From the NCBI GenBank assembly GCA_009829735.1, contig CM020618.1, positions 24,165,346-24,229,345 of the forward strand: a DNA stretch of 64,000 nucleotides, in the 5' to 3' direction. Positions 39,255-49,849 of the stretch are shown in pieces (within the stretch, counting starts at the first letter, position 1; every line of letters starts with the position of its first letter). The stretch comes from Pyropia yezoensis (lineage: Eukaryota > Rhodophyta > Bangiophyceae > Bangiales > Bangiaceae). The notes below the pieces were generated by a model, which did no database searches, was not told the origin of the DNA, and saw only the letters and a list, made by a program, of their open reading frames with translations. The position numbers were made by a program, and so were the translations under genes.

Positions 39255-41432
39255 TTACTCGTTTCCCGTGCTTGGCCGGGTACTATCTTCCGGGACATCC
39301 GAGAGAGGGGGTGCCTCCTCGACTGCCAGTACTCCTCCTGGAGCTTGCTGCCTACCCGGTGCCGGGCCTCGGGCGGGATACCCACCCATGGATGCCTTGC
39401 GTTGCGCCGCTGGATGTCGAGACTCCTCCGGGACGAGTGGGCATGCGGAAACCCAGTGTTGGGGGTCTCCGCACAACATACATCCAGACGTGGCGGCCGT
39501 CCCGGGCGTCCGCGTCGGGTTGGCTCCGTAGGTCCGGTTGCCTGCCTCGGGCGCCCGAGTGCCCGCCCCTTGGTAGGCCTTGGGTCCCGGTGCCAACCGG
39601 AGCATGGACTCCGTCAGCCGGTTGGTTCTACCAGCGATGTGCGGAGGTGCCTCCGTACGCACTGCCCATATCGGCAGGGGTTGGTGGGGGTTACCCGTAA
39701 CCGGGGCATACCCCGTAGTCCCCACATACGGGACGCGCCGTCCTGCTCCCTCGTTGACCTGGAACTGGGTCCCAGCCGGGGCGATGTACGCCACCGTACC
39801 GTGCTCATCAATCACCGGCGTCGCCGGTAGCAGCAGGTGGCCCTGTTGGTCCACTAGAGGTTCATCCTCCCCCGTAGGGGTCTGTTCGGTCGCCACCAGT
39901 ACTGGTGCGGCCTTACGTTCCACCTTCTCTTGCCTCGGTACCGGGGTAAGACTGGGACTGCCCCCCTCACCCTTGAGCTTCGGGGCCAAGGCACATTCCG
40001 GGTGTAGCACCCGGTAGGCGTCCCCTAGGGACTTGCACATATGCATCAGTCGACTGAAGTTCGTCCGAGCCGTATTGGCTCCCCGAGCGGATATCCGCAC
40101 GTAGTTGGGTACTCCTGCGAACAGGATGGCCCGTAGCTCCCCTTCTCCGAGGAGCTTCCCCAGCTCGTAGTCGAGCTCTTGACTCCGTCGTCCGAACATC
40201 TCCTCATCCTCCCAGCTCTGGGCGGTGGCAGTGCGCAGGGCCCGGTAGTGGTCCTCGCACTTGTCCTCACTGAGGTAACTGCTCAGCAGCTCCTTGAGGA
40301 TCCCACGGTAATCCATGGGGGTGGCCGCGACCCTCATTCCCGGCATTGGGGATGCCTGGCGAAGGATGCCTCGCACCCGTTCATCAACAAAGAACGGGAG
40401 GATCTCCAGGGCCAGCCCCTCGTTAACGAGGGCCTTGTCCGCGGCTGCCTTGAAGCTAGTCAAGAAGCCGATGACTGCCAACGGACGTCCGTTGGGGCCC
40501 CCGAACATAGGGACTCCCTTCATAAGGGTCTGCATAGAGCGGATCGCTCGGTGCGACGTATTACGCATCGATTCCGATACGGTGGTAGATCGGTCTTCCA
40601 AACGATAACGTTCGGGAGTCAGTACCGACCTGAAGACCTCGTTGACGATCTCCGTGTCCGCGTCCTGGATATCCAGTCGCTTGGCCAGTTGATGAGTAAA
40701 CTCATCGGACTCCATCCGCTTCAGTAAGCTCGCAGTGACGTGCGCTGTCATCGCTTGCACCAGTGACGCTGGAACTTTCGGCGTCGGTGCGTCGGGTACC
40801 CGAGTTGCATGGCTCCCTTCGTCGATGGGGTAATGCGAGACGGTACCGCCTCCCCCCATCGCCGACTCTGTTCCGGCTTAAGTACCCGCCGGATCATGTC
40901 CGCGGAGCCCGCTCTGGGTGCTCCGAGCGTAGCGCTCCGTATGGCTACGTTCCAACTCAGCCGACGAGTCGGATCCATAACCCGCCGTGTCCGGGGGCTG
41001 TCCAGGAGTAGCAACACCGGGGTTGACCCTGGTGGACTCCGAAAGTAGTCCGGCCGGTTCGAACCGTACCGGTGTAGGAGGGACACGACGGGGCACCGTC
41101 GTATGGCGTGCTGACATCAGCACAGCCATTGCGTCCTCCGTACGCTTTTGACGGGCGTCGAGCCCGGTGAACTGGGCCTCGATGCGAGCCAATGATGCTA
41201 TCAGGGAGTCCCCTGGTGGAGGTTGCGGCGGCGTGAGGTCGGCAGAGGACAGTTGCGGCGGTCCGCCGCCCCCGGCCGTCCGTGCCGTACCAAACGTCGA
41301 TCCGGCACCGGAGAGCATCGGCGTCTCAATGTTGTCGATCGGGTTCCCGATCCCGGTTCCCGGGTTCAGTTCCGGGGTCGGCGTCGACGCCGATCCGTCA
41401 CCTTGAACGTTCCCCGTCTCTTGGGTAGACAT
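39255..41432 (-). pseudogene. gag: Gag of element B with one nonsense codon
   Basis: The ATG at 41432-41430 corresponds to the gag start of A. The same frame is kept throughout, with a single TAA at 40880-40878, where A has TAC (HDPADTYAG in A, HDPAGT-stop-AG in B). Downstream the protein is nearly identical to A, including the zinc knuckle CMLCGDPQHWVSAC. A downstream ATG at 40859 would give a 534-residue product with the whole capsid and knuckle region, so partial function cannot be excluded. Confidence 0.9.
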
Positions 41433-41638
41433 AGTCACAATCAGTCAACCGACGTAACAATCACCACGAATAGGAGAGCGAGGGGGTAGTTGGGGGGGAG
41501 TAACCGTAGGTCGCAGTAAAACGCAATCACTCAAAACAATCAACAGATCGCAGCACCACGAGTACAAGAAAAGGACTGGATCCCTATCCGTGTGCCAGGG
41601 CCGAAGACGGCGTCACCACAAGGGTGACGGAAACCCGT

Positions 41639-41655
41639 CCCCTGCTGCTCCACCA
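41639..41655 (-). promoter_or_regulatory. Primer-binding site of element B
   Basis: The minus strand reads TGGTGGAGCAGCAGGGG, one base inside the LTR at 41657, as in A. Confidence 0.85.
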
Positions 41656-41656
41656 A

Positions 41657-42019
41657 TGTAGCACAATAGGTATCCGCTGCACGTCCACTCTCAGGGAACA
41701 CTCGCCAGGGGGGATCGGCACCAACGTCACCGGGAGGCCAAGGTTGCTGTTCTTGGAGCACAAGCCACGGGACCAAGATGAGAGCCCAAATGGGAGGGGT
41801 TTGTTGTTCTACCTTGGCCGGCGGTGGATTCGCCGCCGGCCCCCTCGTTATAAACTCTCGGAGACACTACTAACTACCCTCCACCCCAAGATGCAAGTCC
41901 CTCTGGTCATACGTAACTTATAGATACCGTGACCAGTACGGACTCCCAAATTGAAAGTTAAGGGTTAGAAGTAGCCCCCCTAACATTAGGGTCACAATAC
42001 GGACAACCATATTGCTACA
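41657..42019 (-). repeat. Element B 5' LTR
   Basis: This is 363 bp with standard TGTAGC/GCTACA ends. It shares the A 3'-LTR variants at most diagnostic sites, with private changes such as ACATTAGGG inside the central palindrome. Confidence 0.92.
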
Positions 42020-42024
42020 GTTGG
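42020..42024. repeat. Target-site duplication of element B, right copy
   Basis: GTTGG, matching 33575-33579. Confidence 0.92.
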
Positions 42025-43785
42025 GAGGCCACTACATCCTGGATGTTGACGCTAGCTACGACCAACTTGGTTGTGTGTTGCTTCAGCAGCAGCCGGACAA
42101 GGAGTACTTGTCGGTAGGATACTTCAGCAAGGGGCTGAACTCGGCCAAGAAGAACTACGGAGTCACGGAGTTGGAAGGACTCGCAGTGGTGTGGGCGGTG
42201 ACGTCACTTCGTCACTACCTAGAGGGTGAGAAGTTCCTCATCCGCTGTGACCACCGCGCGTTGCAGTTCATCCTCAAGACGGATTGTACGAACACTCGTC
42301 TCAACCGGTGGAGGGTGCGACTGGCACCCTTCAACTTTGATATTGAGTACCGACCTGGCAGGCAACATGCCCTTGCCGACGGCCTCTCCTGGGTACCTAC
42401 CGAGGGGCTGGACACTAACCCAGTTGATGAGGACATCCCCATCGGGGGGGTAGTCACGCGCTCAGGTCAGGCGTTGAACCCCGAGGCGCCCGGGAACAAG
42501 AAGTACTTTCCCCTGTCCCTGGACGAGGTGGTGAAGGCCCAGGCCTTGGATCCCTTCTGCAAGTCGCACAGAGATACAATGGATACAGTGGCGGAGACGC
42601 GGTTCTTTCTGGGAGACGATGGCCTCCTCATGAGAAGGGGGGTATTCCAGGGGACTGAACAACTTGTCGTCCCCGCGTCCCTCAAGGACAGTATCCTTGA
42701 GAGGGAGCATAACGCTCCCACAGGTGGACACCTGGGGTCTAGTAAACTGTACCAGACCCTGAGGACCAGGTACTACTGGCCGTCCATGGTGGTGGGCATC
42801 TACAGTTGGGTGGCTGCCTGCACAAGTTGTGCGCAGAACCGTCTGATGGAACGGCGGCCTACTACGGCTATGCCATTGTTCCCGGCGAAGGAGCCTTTTG
42901 CCGCGTTGGCGATGGACATCCTTGGGCCACTGCCAGTGACCGAGGAGGGCAACCAGTACCTCCTGGTCATCTGTGACCGCTTCACGAAACTTACGCGAGC
43001 GATCCCACTGGCGGAGATCACGGCCATGTCGGTCGTGTCAGCCTTCCTAGATCACTGGGTTGCCGCGTATGGCATTCCGGATAGTACACTATCGGACAAT
43101 GGACCGCAATTTGCGTCTGTACTGTTTCAGGGAGTGCTGGATGTGTTGGGGGTGTGGGCAAACTATGCCACCCCCTACCACCCACACACTAATGGACAGG
43201 TGGAGCGCTTCAACAAAACTATTGTTCGGCAGCTGCGCCACTACGTGAGTGAGCACGTGCAAACGTGGGACCAATACATTTCTATTCTTACCACTGCCTA
43301 CAATTTGCAGGTTCACTCATCTACCGAGGAAGTACCCCTCGCTTTTGTGACCCCCCATCGCGTGCGGTCTATTGCCGTGCGGCGGCCGCTCCCAACTAGG
43401 GAGGATGGTGGCAGTACGCCTACTCCTACTCAGAGTAAGGCGGAGTTCGCTGCTAGGCTTGAAAACCTCATCCTTAAAGTCAGGGCTGAGATGGACAAAG
43501 CACAAAAACGCTACAAGCGGACCTTTGACAAAAAGGTGCGCAACGCCAAGCATGTCCCCGAGCAGGGTGACTGGGTATTGGTTCACTCACACACCCAAAC
43601 TGGGGGTAAGTTGGTATTCCAGACGAAGGGGCCGTACCAGGTCCTTCGTACTGATGGGCGGCGCTTCACCATCGAAGGTGACGATGGGGTCCGCACAGTG
43701 AACGGACAGGACGTGGTCAAAGTTGCACCACCGCTTGCAGGCGACCCAGCTTGGGCGCGTGCGTTGGAAGCGTGGCGCCTCCCCT
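42025..43785 (+). pseudogene. pol: Pol of element C, second part: RNase H and integrase
   Basis: This continues the C pol frame after the insertion. RNase H starts ILDVDASYDQLGCVLLQQ. Integrase has the HHCC domain (EHNAPTGGHLGSS to CTSCAQNR) and the triad in AMDILGPLPVTE, LSDNGPQFAS and NGQVERFNKT, all intact. The C-terminal beta domain (DWVLVHSHTQTGGKL, KGPYQVLRTDGRRF) is present, but the expected chromodomain is not. After DPAWARALEAW the frame passes into a protease-RT linker of another element. C lacks its pol 3' end and 3' LTR here. Confidence 0.85.
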
Positions 43786-46167
43786 CGCTGCCTGCGGCCG
43801 TTCAAGTGCGTGGCAACTTTCAAGGCCACGGATACATCCGTGGCAAGAGCGCATTGCACTCCATTCATGGAGCGCAACTGGCCGAGGGGCCCGCCACCCT
43901 GAAGCCTGGCGAGCCAACTACGGTACAGGTTATGAATCCGACCAAGCGGCCGGTACGTTTACGTGCCGGCATGGCCATAGGACACATTACTGTGTTCAAT
44001 GGCGTCAGCCAAGGGGCGTCCACCGAGGAGTTGAAGGATCCGGAGCCGAAACCGGCTCCGAAAAAATCCTCCCTCGCCACAGGCATAAACCTGGGGACGG
44101 TGCCCGAAGGCCTACGAGCTGAGCTCACGGCGCTTTTAGAGAGATATAATTCTATCTGGGATGGCACCCTCGGGACAATCAAAGAGACGGTACACCGTAT
44201 CCGGCTTAAGCCAGGAGCGGTCCCCGTCCGACAACATCCCTACAAGTCTGGTCCTAGGACCCGTCTAGTGGAAGAGGAGCAAGTACGAATAATGGACTCG
44301 CTCGGAATCATAGAACCCTCCCACGGGGAATGGCCTAGCCCCGTGGTAATCGTCCCCAAGCCTTGGGGCGGTAAACGACTTTGCATCGACTACCGTCGTC
44401 TTAATGAGATGACAGTGAATGATGCATATCCTATCCCGCGTATGGACGAGAGCTTAGATTCACTCGGAAACGCCAACGTCTTTTCGACGTTGGATTGTAA
44501 TGCTGGCTACTGGCAAATACCGGTAGCCATGGAGGACCGGCCTTTAACGGCCTTTACGTGCCACTCTGGCACTTGGCAGTGCAAGCGCCTCCTTTTTGGG
44601 CTGTGCAACGCACCAGCCATCTTTCAGCGTGCCATGGACATGATCCTGGCAGGCGTGAAGTGGCAGATATGCCTGGTCTACTTGGATGACGTTATTGTCT
44701 TTTCCAAGTCGGCGGAGGAACATTTGGAGCATCTTGAGACGGTGCTCTCCCTCCTCAAGGCCCATGGGGCTTACCTCGAGACCGACAAGTGCCACCTCTT
44801 TCAAGAGGAGGTCGACTACCTAGGCCATGTCATACGCCACGCTGAGGCGTGGGGTCGACTGGCCCACCATGATTATAGACGTGTACAAACACGTCTCCCA
44901 GATCACAGGGTGTGCTCGAAATAGGCTGGATGAGCGTAGGCATACGTCAACGCTCAAGCTATTCCCAGCTAACGAGCCTTTCGCCAGCCTAGCGATGGAT
45001 ATTCTCGGACCCTTACCCGCTTCTGAAAACGGTAACAGGTTTATACTTGTTATGGTGGAACGTTTTAGTAAGCTCACCCGGGCGGTTCCCATGAAGGAGA
45101 TTACCGCGGTGGCAGTGGCTTCGGCCTTTATTGACGTCTGGATAGCGTCTTTTGGCATACCCGACTCAACGCTGATCGAGAACGGTCCGCAGTTTGCTTC
45201 CGTCCTTTTCCAGGGGGTCTCAGGATTCCTAGGGAGTGAGGCGAAGTATACGACGCCTTACCACCCCCAAACAAATTGGCAGGTGGAGCGATATAATCGC
45301 ACTATTATGAGGCAACTCCGGGCTAATACCGCGGAGCCCCCAAGGGAGTGGGACCGTTATGTCTCACTCCTCACAACGGCCTATAACACTCAAGTGCGTT
45401 CTAGCACTGGGCCGGCCGCCCTCATGTTTGTGAGCCCAAGGCGGCTCCAAACAATGGGGGTCGAGCGCCTCCCGAAGCTCCGTCCCCTTAAGGAGAAGGA
45501 GGACTTGGAAGAAGGCGAGGACGAGGACTCCCAGACCGCAGCCTTACGGTTTGTGGAAGACTTGAAGAGCGTTATCCCCCAGGTCCGTAAGCACCTGGCC
45601 AAGGCGCAGGAGGCGTATGAGAAAACCTTTGACGCCACTGTCGCGGAGAATAATAAGGACCTGCGGGAGGGAGACTGGGTTTTCCTGGCCTCCCATATCC
45701 GTCAGCGGTCTAAGCTCGCTCATAAGAGCGTGGGCCCCTCCATGGTCTTGAGGACCGATGGGCGACGTTTCACTGTGGAGACCCCTTCAGGGATCCAAAC
45801 GGTTACGAGTGACCATGCCACTCGTGCCCCGGCACCCCAAGCAGGCCATCCTGCCTGGGCATGTGCCGAGGCAACACGAGCGAACGTTAAAGTGGCTCAG
45901 CCCTCGCCGAGCACAGGGGATGGCAGAGAGTACGTGTTCCAGAAGTTTGTGGACCACCGCTTTAATGTGGAGGGAGCGCTTGAATTACACATACGCTGGT
46001 TCGGCTATGGCCCCCAGGATGATACCTGGCGGCTAGCAACGGGTCTGCCGGCTGAAGCCGTGCGAAAATATTGCAAAAGAAGGAAGCTTAAAATTCGGGT
46101 TACCCCGAGTGGCATCTTCTTTTACGCGACGGGACTAAGAAGTAAGTGGCAAAAGCTTTTACTCTGA
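43785..46167 (+). pseudogene. pol: Pol of element F with internal deletion
   Basis: The first frame, fused in phase to C, encodes a linker and most of RT (LCIDYRRLNEMT, catalytic YLDDVIVFSKS) and fails after DYLGHVIR at about 44833. Another frame (about 44836-46167) resumes inside the integrase zinc domain (WPTMIIDVYKHVSQITGCARNR). Compared with A, about 1.1 kb covering the RT end, RNase H and the histidines of HHCC is gone. The integrase core has AMDILGPLP, but the second catalytic position reads LIENGPQF (Glu for Asp), and NWQVERYNRT replaces NGQVER. A chromodomain is present at the end (LHIRWFGYGPQDDTWR). The protein ends KWQKLLL with TGA at 46165-46167. Confidence 0.85.
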
Positions 46168-46474
46168 TGGAAGCCGTCTTTACATGCCCTCACGCGGACC
46201 TACGCAAACATTGCCCCTCGGGGTAAACTCCTATTGAAATGATACAAAGCGCCCCGGCTTCAGCCGAGGAGAACAACCCTCAATACCTCCGATAATGAGG
46301 GGATGAAGGGGGGCAGGTGACATACCCAGGGGAACGGTACGGACCTGCCTGAGACTCCTTCCCACGGTCGGTACCCGAAGAGCGGCCCCCCGCTGAAGCG
46401 GAGGCCCAACCATATGCGGCTCCCGCGGCCTCTCCATAAGGAGTGGCCGGTGACGAAGCCCGACCCCGTAGTGC

Positions 46475-48154
46475 CTAGGTGTGGAGGGCTTGCATGTCCA
46501 CCAGGGCCCGCGTCTCAGAAGTCGCGACCCCCAACTCACGACGCATACGCGTCGTGAGATTTTCGGCGGACAGGTCCGCTAATGCGGCCTGGGGTTGAGA
46601 AGGAGGGGCACCCGCCAACACGCCAGCCATGTCGTTGGCCAAGCCTGTATAGGCTCGGAATAACGCCGTAGTCAATACTGACTGGGTGGCAAAGGTAAAC
46701 TCCGCCGGGAGGTCCTGCCCAAAGGAGGCCCTCATCCCGAACAAAAGTTGGGGGGACATAGTGCCCCCCACCGCCAGACGAAGTTCGGGGTTCCTCCGAA
46801 AGGGTGGAAACCTAGGGGGGGCAGCCAAACGGTTACCCCCATAACCCGCATCAAGGCCAGCTCGGCCTAGACCGGGAGCTCCCCGGGGGAACGCCCCACC
46901 CCGGACTTTCCAGGCCGAGGTCGCCGCGGATTGCCCCGCAGTGGTTCCCGCGCCAGCGCGGGGAGCTCCTGCTCCCGGCGGCCGGGCTCGGTCACAGGAG
47001 ATCCGGTCGGATCCCCAGAGGGAGGAGCCCCCTCCCGTATGGGGGGGACGTTCCCCGAGGGGGACAACTTCCCCCAACTCGGGGACGAGCTTTGGGCCCT
47101 CCCGGCACATCTGCACCTTGGGGTTGGAGACCCGAGAGGATGCGGTAACACCCTCACCGTAAGGGAGGGTCGGGATGTCAAGCCCCGCCATAAGGAGGGG
47201 CCGCTGATCCCCGGGGGAAAGCTCCTGAGAGACCAAGACGAGTCCTCGGCGGCCGCCTTGATCGCGGAGGCGCCCGTCAGGTAGGAGCGACCTCACCCGC
47301 CGAAGGAGTTGAAGGGCCTCATCAAAGAGACCCGGCTTGGCATACTTCTCCTCTTAAAAGAGAAGGGAAGTGTCCAACGCAGAAAGAGCGTCCAGGAGGG
47401 GCTCGTTCAAGAGCCACAAGTGGCCATGAAATGAAACGGCGCACAAAAAGATGTCCGCCACCTCCACCAACCAGGAAGTGGAGGCCATGGCATTCTCCTG
47501 CCCCCCTAAAGGGGAGCGGACAAGAAGGCTTCCTCGTAGAAGGAAGAACAACGGAAGACGGCAGGCCATTCCCCGTGGGACCTCCAAGGAGGACCTCCAC
47601 GGGGGCACGGCCGGGTAGAGCCCCCCCCTTATCGGGCCGGGGACGTGATGGTATTCCTTCTGCTCCCGATTAATGCGGAATCCAGGAAACTCCCGTAGGC
47701 GCCACTCCGCCAGAGCGCTCCGGGTGTAATACCCGGGGTCGTCCCGGCCGAGAATGGGAATGGGCCCCGTGTAGTACCGGAGGTCAGTGCACGGTCCCTC
47801 TCCTGTAAAGGGGGGGCCCGCCAGTATCTCCTCGACCCCATTAAGAAGGTCTATGTCGAGCAGACCCCTGTAAAAGGGTAGGTCCGATGGCAGTACCTCC
47901 GACACGGTATAAACCGTGCCGTACTGCATGCGCAGATTGCGCCATATGTTAACCATCGGGAGCACACCTACGGCTCGATACCGTAGGTGTGAGATGCTGC
48001 ATGACCGGGGACCCTTGGTCGAGTCGTACCGATCGTCATCGATAGCGATGAGGGGTACGCCCCGGTGGGTGTCCACCCCATCTGGGGTTGACCCACGGTC
48101 ACCCTCCGGTATGTCATCCACCCCCATAGGGGGGTGGTCTTCCGGAGACGACAT
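46475..48154 (-). pseudogene. Antisense ORF of element F, one in-frame stop
   Basis: The minus strand from the ATG at 48154 (MSSPEDHPPMGVDDIPEGDR) reads to a TAA at 47356-47354, then continues in the same frame (EEKYAKPGLFDEALQLLRRV) to 46475. It has 560 codons in all, against 790 in A. It lies downstream of F's pol and converges with it, the same position as in A, B and D. Local similarities to that family run in the same order: YYTGPIPIL for YYPGEPPYLSL, GLYPAVPPW for PVYTPVRPPLW, FLCAVSFHGHLWLL for FLLSVRRQGRLFHL, and GLDIP for DLGIP. Seen by eye these suggest common descent, but the identity is low. Function is unknown. Confidence 0.6.
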
Positions 48155-48548
48155 AGCGGCCGCCCAGAAGGGCGGCCCTGCAACAAGGCAACAGGCGCCC
48201 GCCCACAGCGGCGACGCGTCCGGCCAGAAGTAGCCCGCCCAGAGAGGGGGCGCGACAACAACAGGAGCGCCCGCCCTTTGTGGCGGCGCGACGGGGAGGA
48301 AGAGGTCCGCCGACAGCGGCAGCGCAGCCACGACGACAGCGCCGGCCCGCAGCGGCCGGACAAAGACAACGACGACAGCGCCGGCCCGCAGCGGCCGGAC
48401 AAAGACAACGGCGACCGCCGAATGCGGCGAAGCAAGAAGGACGACAAGGCCGGCCCACAGCGGCCGGACAACAGCAAAGCCGCGCGCCTGCAGCGGCAGC
48501 GCGGCCACGACAACGACGGCCCACAGAGGTCGGACCACAGCAACGGTG

Positions 48549-48675
48549 CCTGCCCGCAGCGGCGGCGCGCCGAGGAAGAGGTGCGTGCCCGCAGCGGCGG
48601 CGCGCCCAGGAAGAGGTGCGCGCCCGCAGCGGCGGCGCTCCCAAGAAGAGGTGCGCGCCCGCAGCGGCGGCAGCA
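48549..48675. repeat. 36-bp minisatellite upstream of the F antisense ORF
   Basis: At least three copies of a 36-bp unit with GCCCGCAGCGGCGGCGC and AAGAAGAGGTGCG follow each other. Looser copies of the GCCCGCAGCGGC core extend left to about 48330. Period 36 keeps any reading frame open, which explains the long spurious frames here on both strands. Confidence 0.7.
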
Positions 48676-48712
48676 CAGAGGAGCCGATGGTGGCCGCCCG
48701 GATGGCCGGCAC

Positions 48713-49849
48713 ACTCCGAGCGGAGGCTCCGCTTTAAAATGGGGTGTGGGGCGAGTACCGCAAAGGGCCAAGGTGCCCCGCCGAGAAACGGTGGGGTCGC
48801 ACAAGGAGGACGGAGGCTCCACCGTATGGTGACGCCAAGGACGAGGTCAACAAGGAGGGAAGGGGTGAAACTGTCTCCCAGAACCCCGCGGTTGCACCCT
48901 CGGATGAGGGTGCGATGAGCAAAGACGCCCGGGAAAACCCGGGTCGCACCAGTTCAGCGCAGGCCCGGTGCCCCTGGATCGGGGCACGTGGGTCTGCCAC
49001 CCCAGGTGAAGAGCGGTAACAAGGGGGTGCGTGTGTGCAGCCCCCGTGCGCTCCGTCTGAGGCCACACCCCTGAAGGGGGTTGCCCAGGGCGGGGAGGGG
49101 GTGCGATGCCCGTCCCAATGCGGCACCCTCTTTGAGGGGAGCGTCACACGACCCCTTCTCGTCGGAGTCGGCATATCCCACACGGGACGCGTGGCCTTAA
49201 GGCGTGGGGAGTGTGAGAGCTTACCGCACCCCTCGGGCTAGGGGCATCCCCTTTCACGGGGAGGTGGATCGTGGCGACCTCTGCCCCTGACCAATCGGGG
49301 GCAGGAGGGGGTCGCTCCTCCCTCGGGAGGAGCACGCCACGTCATCCTCCCTGGATCCCCCCATGAATGGGGGGGGGAGATAAGATAACATCGTGCAGAG
49401 CGATTACGCCCGCCCGATTGGAATTGGCCTTCTGGCCAGGGAAGGGAAGTTACCTGGGGCGGGCTACTTCCGCCCCAATCTCGCCGAGATTTAGTGAGAT
49501 CCCTCCACTGAGCGTGTTTTGCGTGGAGAGATGTGTTGGAGGGTTGTGAGTGTTTTGATTGGGTGTTTAGTGTAGGGAGTGTTGGCCCGCACTCCAGGGT
49601 CCCACAGCGGGCCCTAGACCGGCGGGCCAAAGAGGGATAAATGCGCGTGGGGCTGTGCCCGTTGCTTCCCCCTCACAAAAAATCAACCTTGCGTTACGCT
49701 CGTGTTCACCGTCCCGGACGCTTCCACCTTCGCGTAGAGCTCTCCGTTCCGGCGGTTCTGACTCCAGGGTTTGTACCCCGGATTCCCCACCATCTTCTTC
49801 AGGAGGATAAGGTACCCCGTTGGTGTGGGCCTACGCCCAGATAACCATC
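48713..49849. other. Possible 3' terminal region of element F, no gene recognised
   Basis: The stretch has many short GC-rich inverted repeats, for example GGCCCGC and GCGGGCC flanking 49590-49610, and a TATA-like GGGATAAATG near 49633. It could be the F LTR and its downstream flank. Without a second copy I cannot set boundaries, and I see no coding region I trust. Confidence 0.3.

Larger units (their letters stand above)
33580..42019 (-). mobile_element. Element B: A-family Ty3/gypsy element lacking RT, nested in C
   Basis: The element is 8,440 bp in reverse orientation, with LTRs 33580-33944 and 41657-42019 and GTTGG duplications. It is collinear with A except for a deletion of about 2.27 kb that removes the protease-RT linker, RT, RNase H and N-terminal integrase. 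The antisense ORF (34531-36900, plus strand) is complete. Gag has one nonsense codon. It cannot make its own reverse transcriptase. Confidence 0.93.
29037..43785 (+). mobile_element. Element C: Ty3/gypsy element of a second family, split by B and fused to F
   Basis: The element starts with a 470-bp LTR (29037-29506) and has primer site, gag and pol in order. Element B interrupts it between 33579 and 42020. No 3' LTR of C is seen; at about 43.78 kb the pol frame runs straight into element F. It has frameshifts in gag and one nonsense codon in pol, so it is inactive. Confidence 0.8.
43785..48712 (+). mobile_element. Element F: remnant of a third Ty3/gypsy family
   Basis: Only pol from the protease-RT linker onward, plus a decayed antisense ORF, is present. 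The 5' LTR, gag and protease are missing, replaced by element C. The right end is uncertain; sequence up to about 49.6 kb may be its 3' LTR, but there is no second copy to prove it. Confidence 0.6.

Noticed and set aside
40860-40880. Frameshift in B gag
   Set aside because: The frame is the same on both sides; the break is a single TAC to TAA nonsense change.
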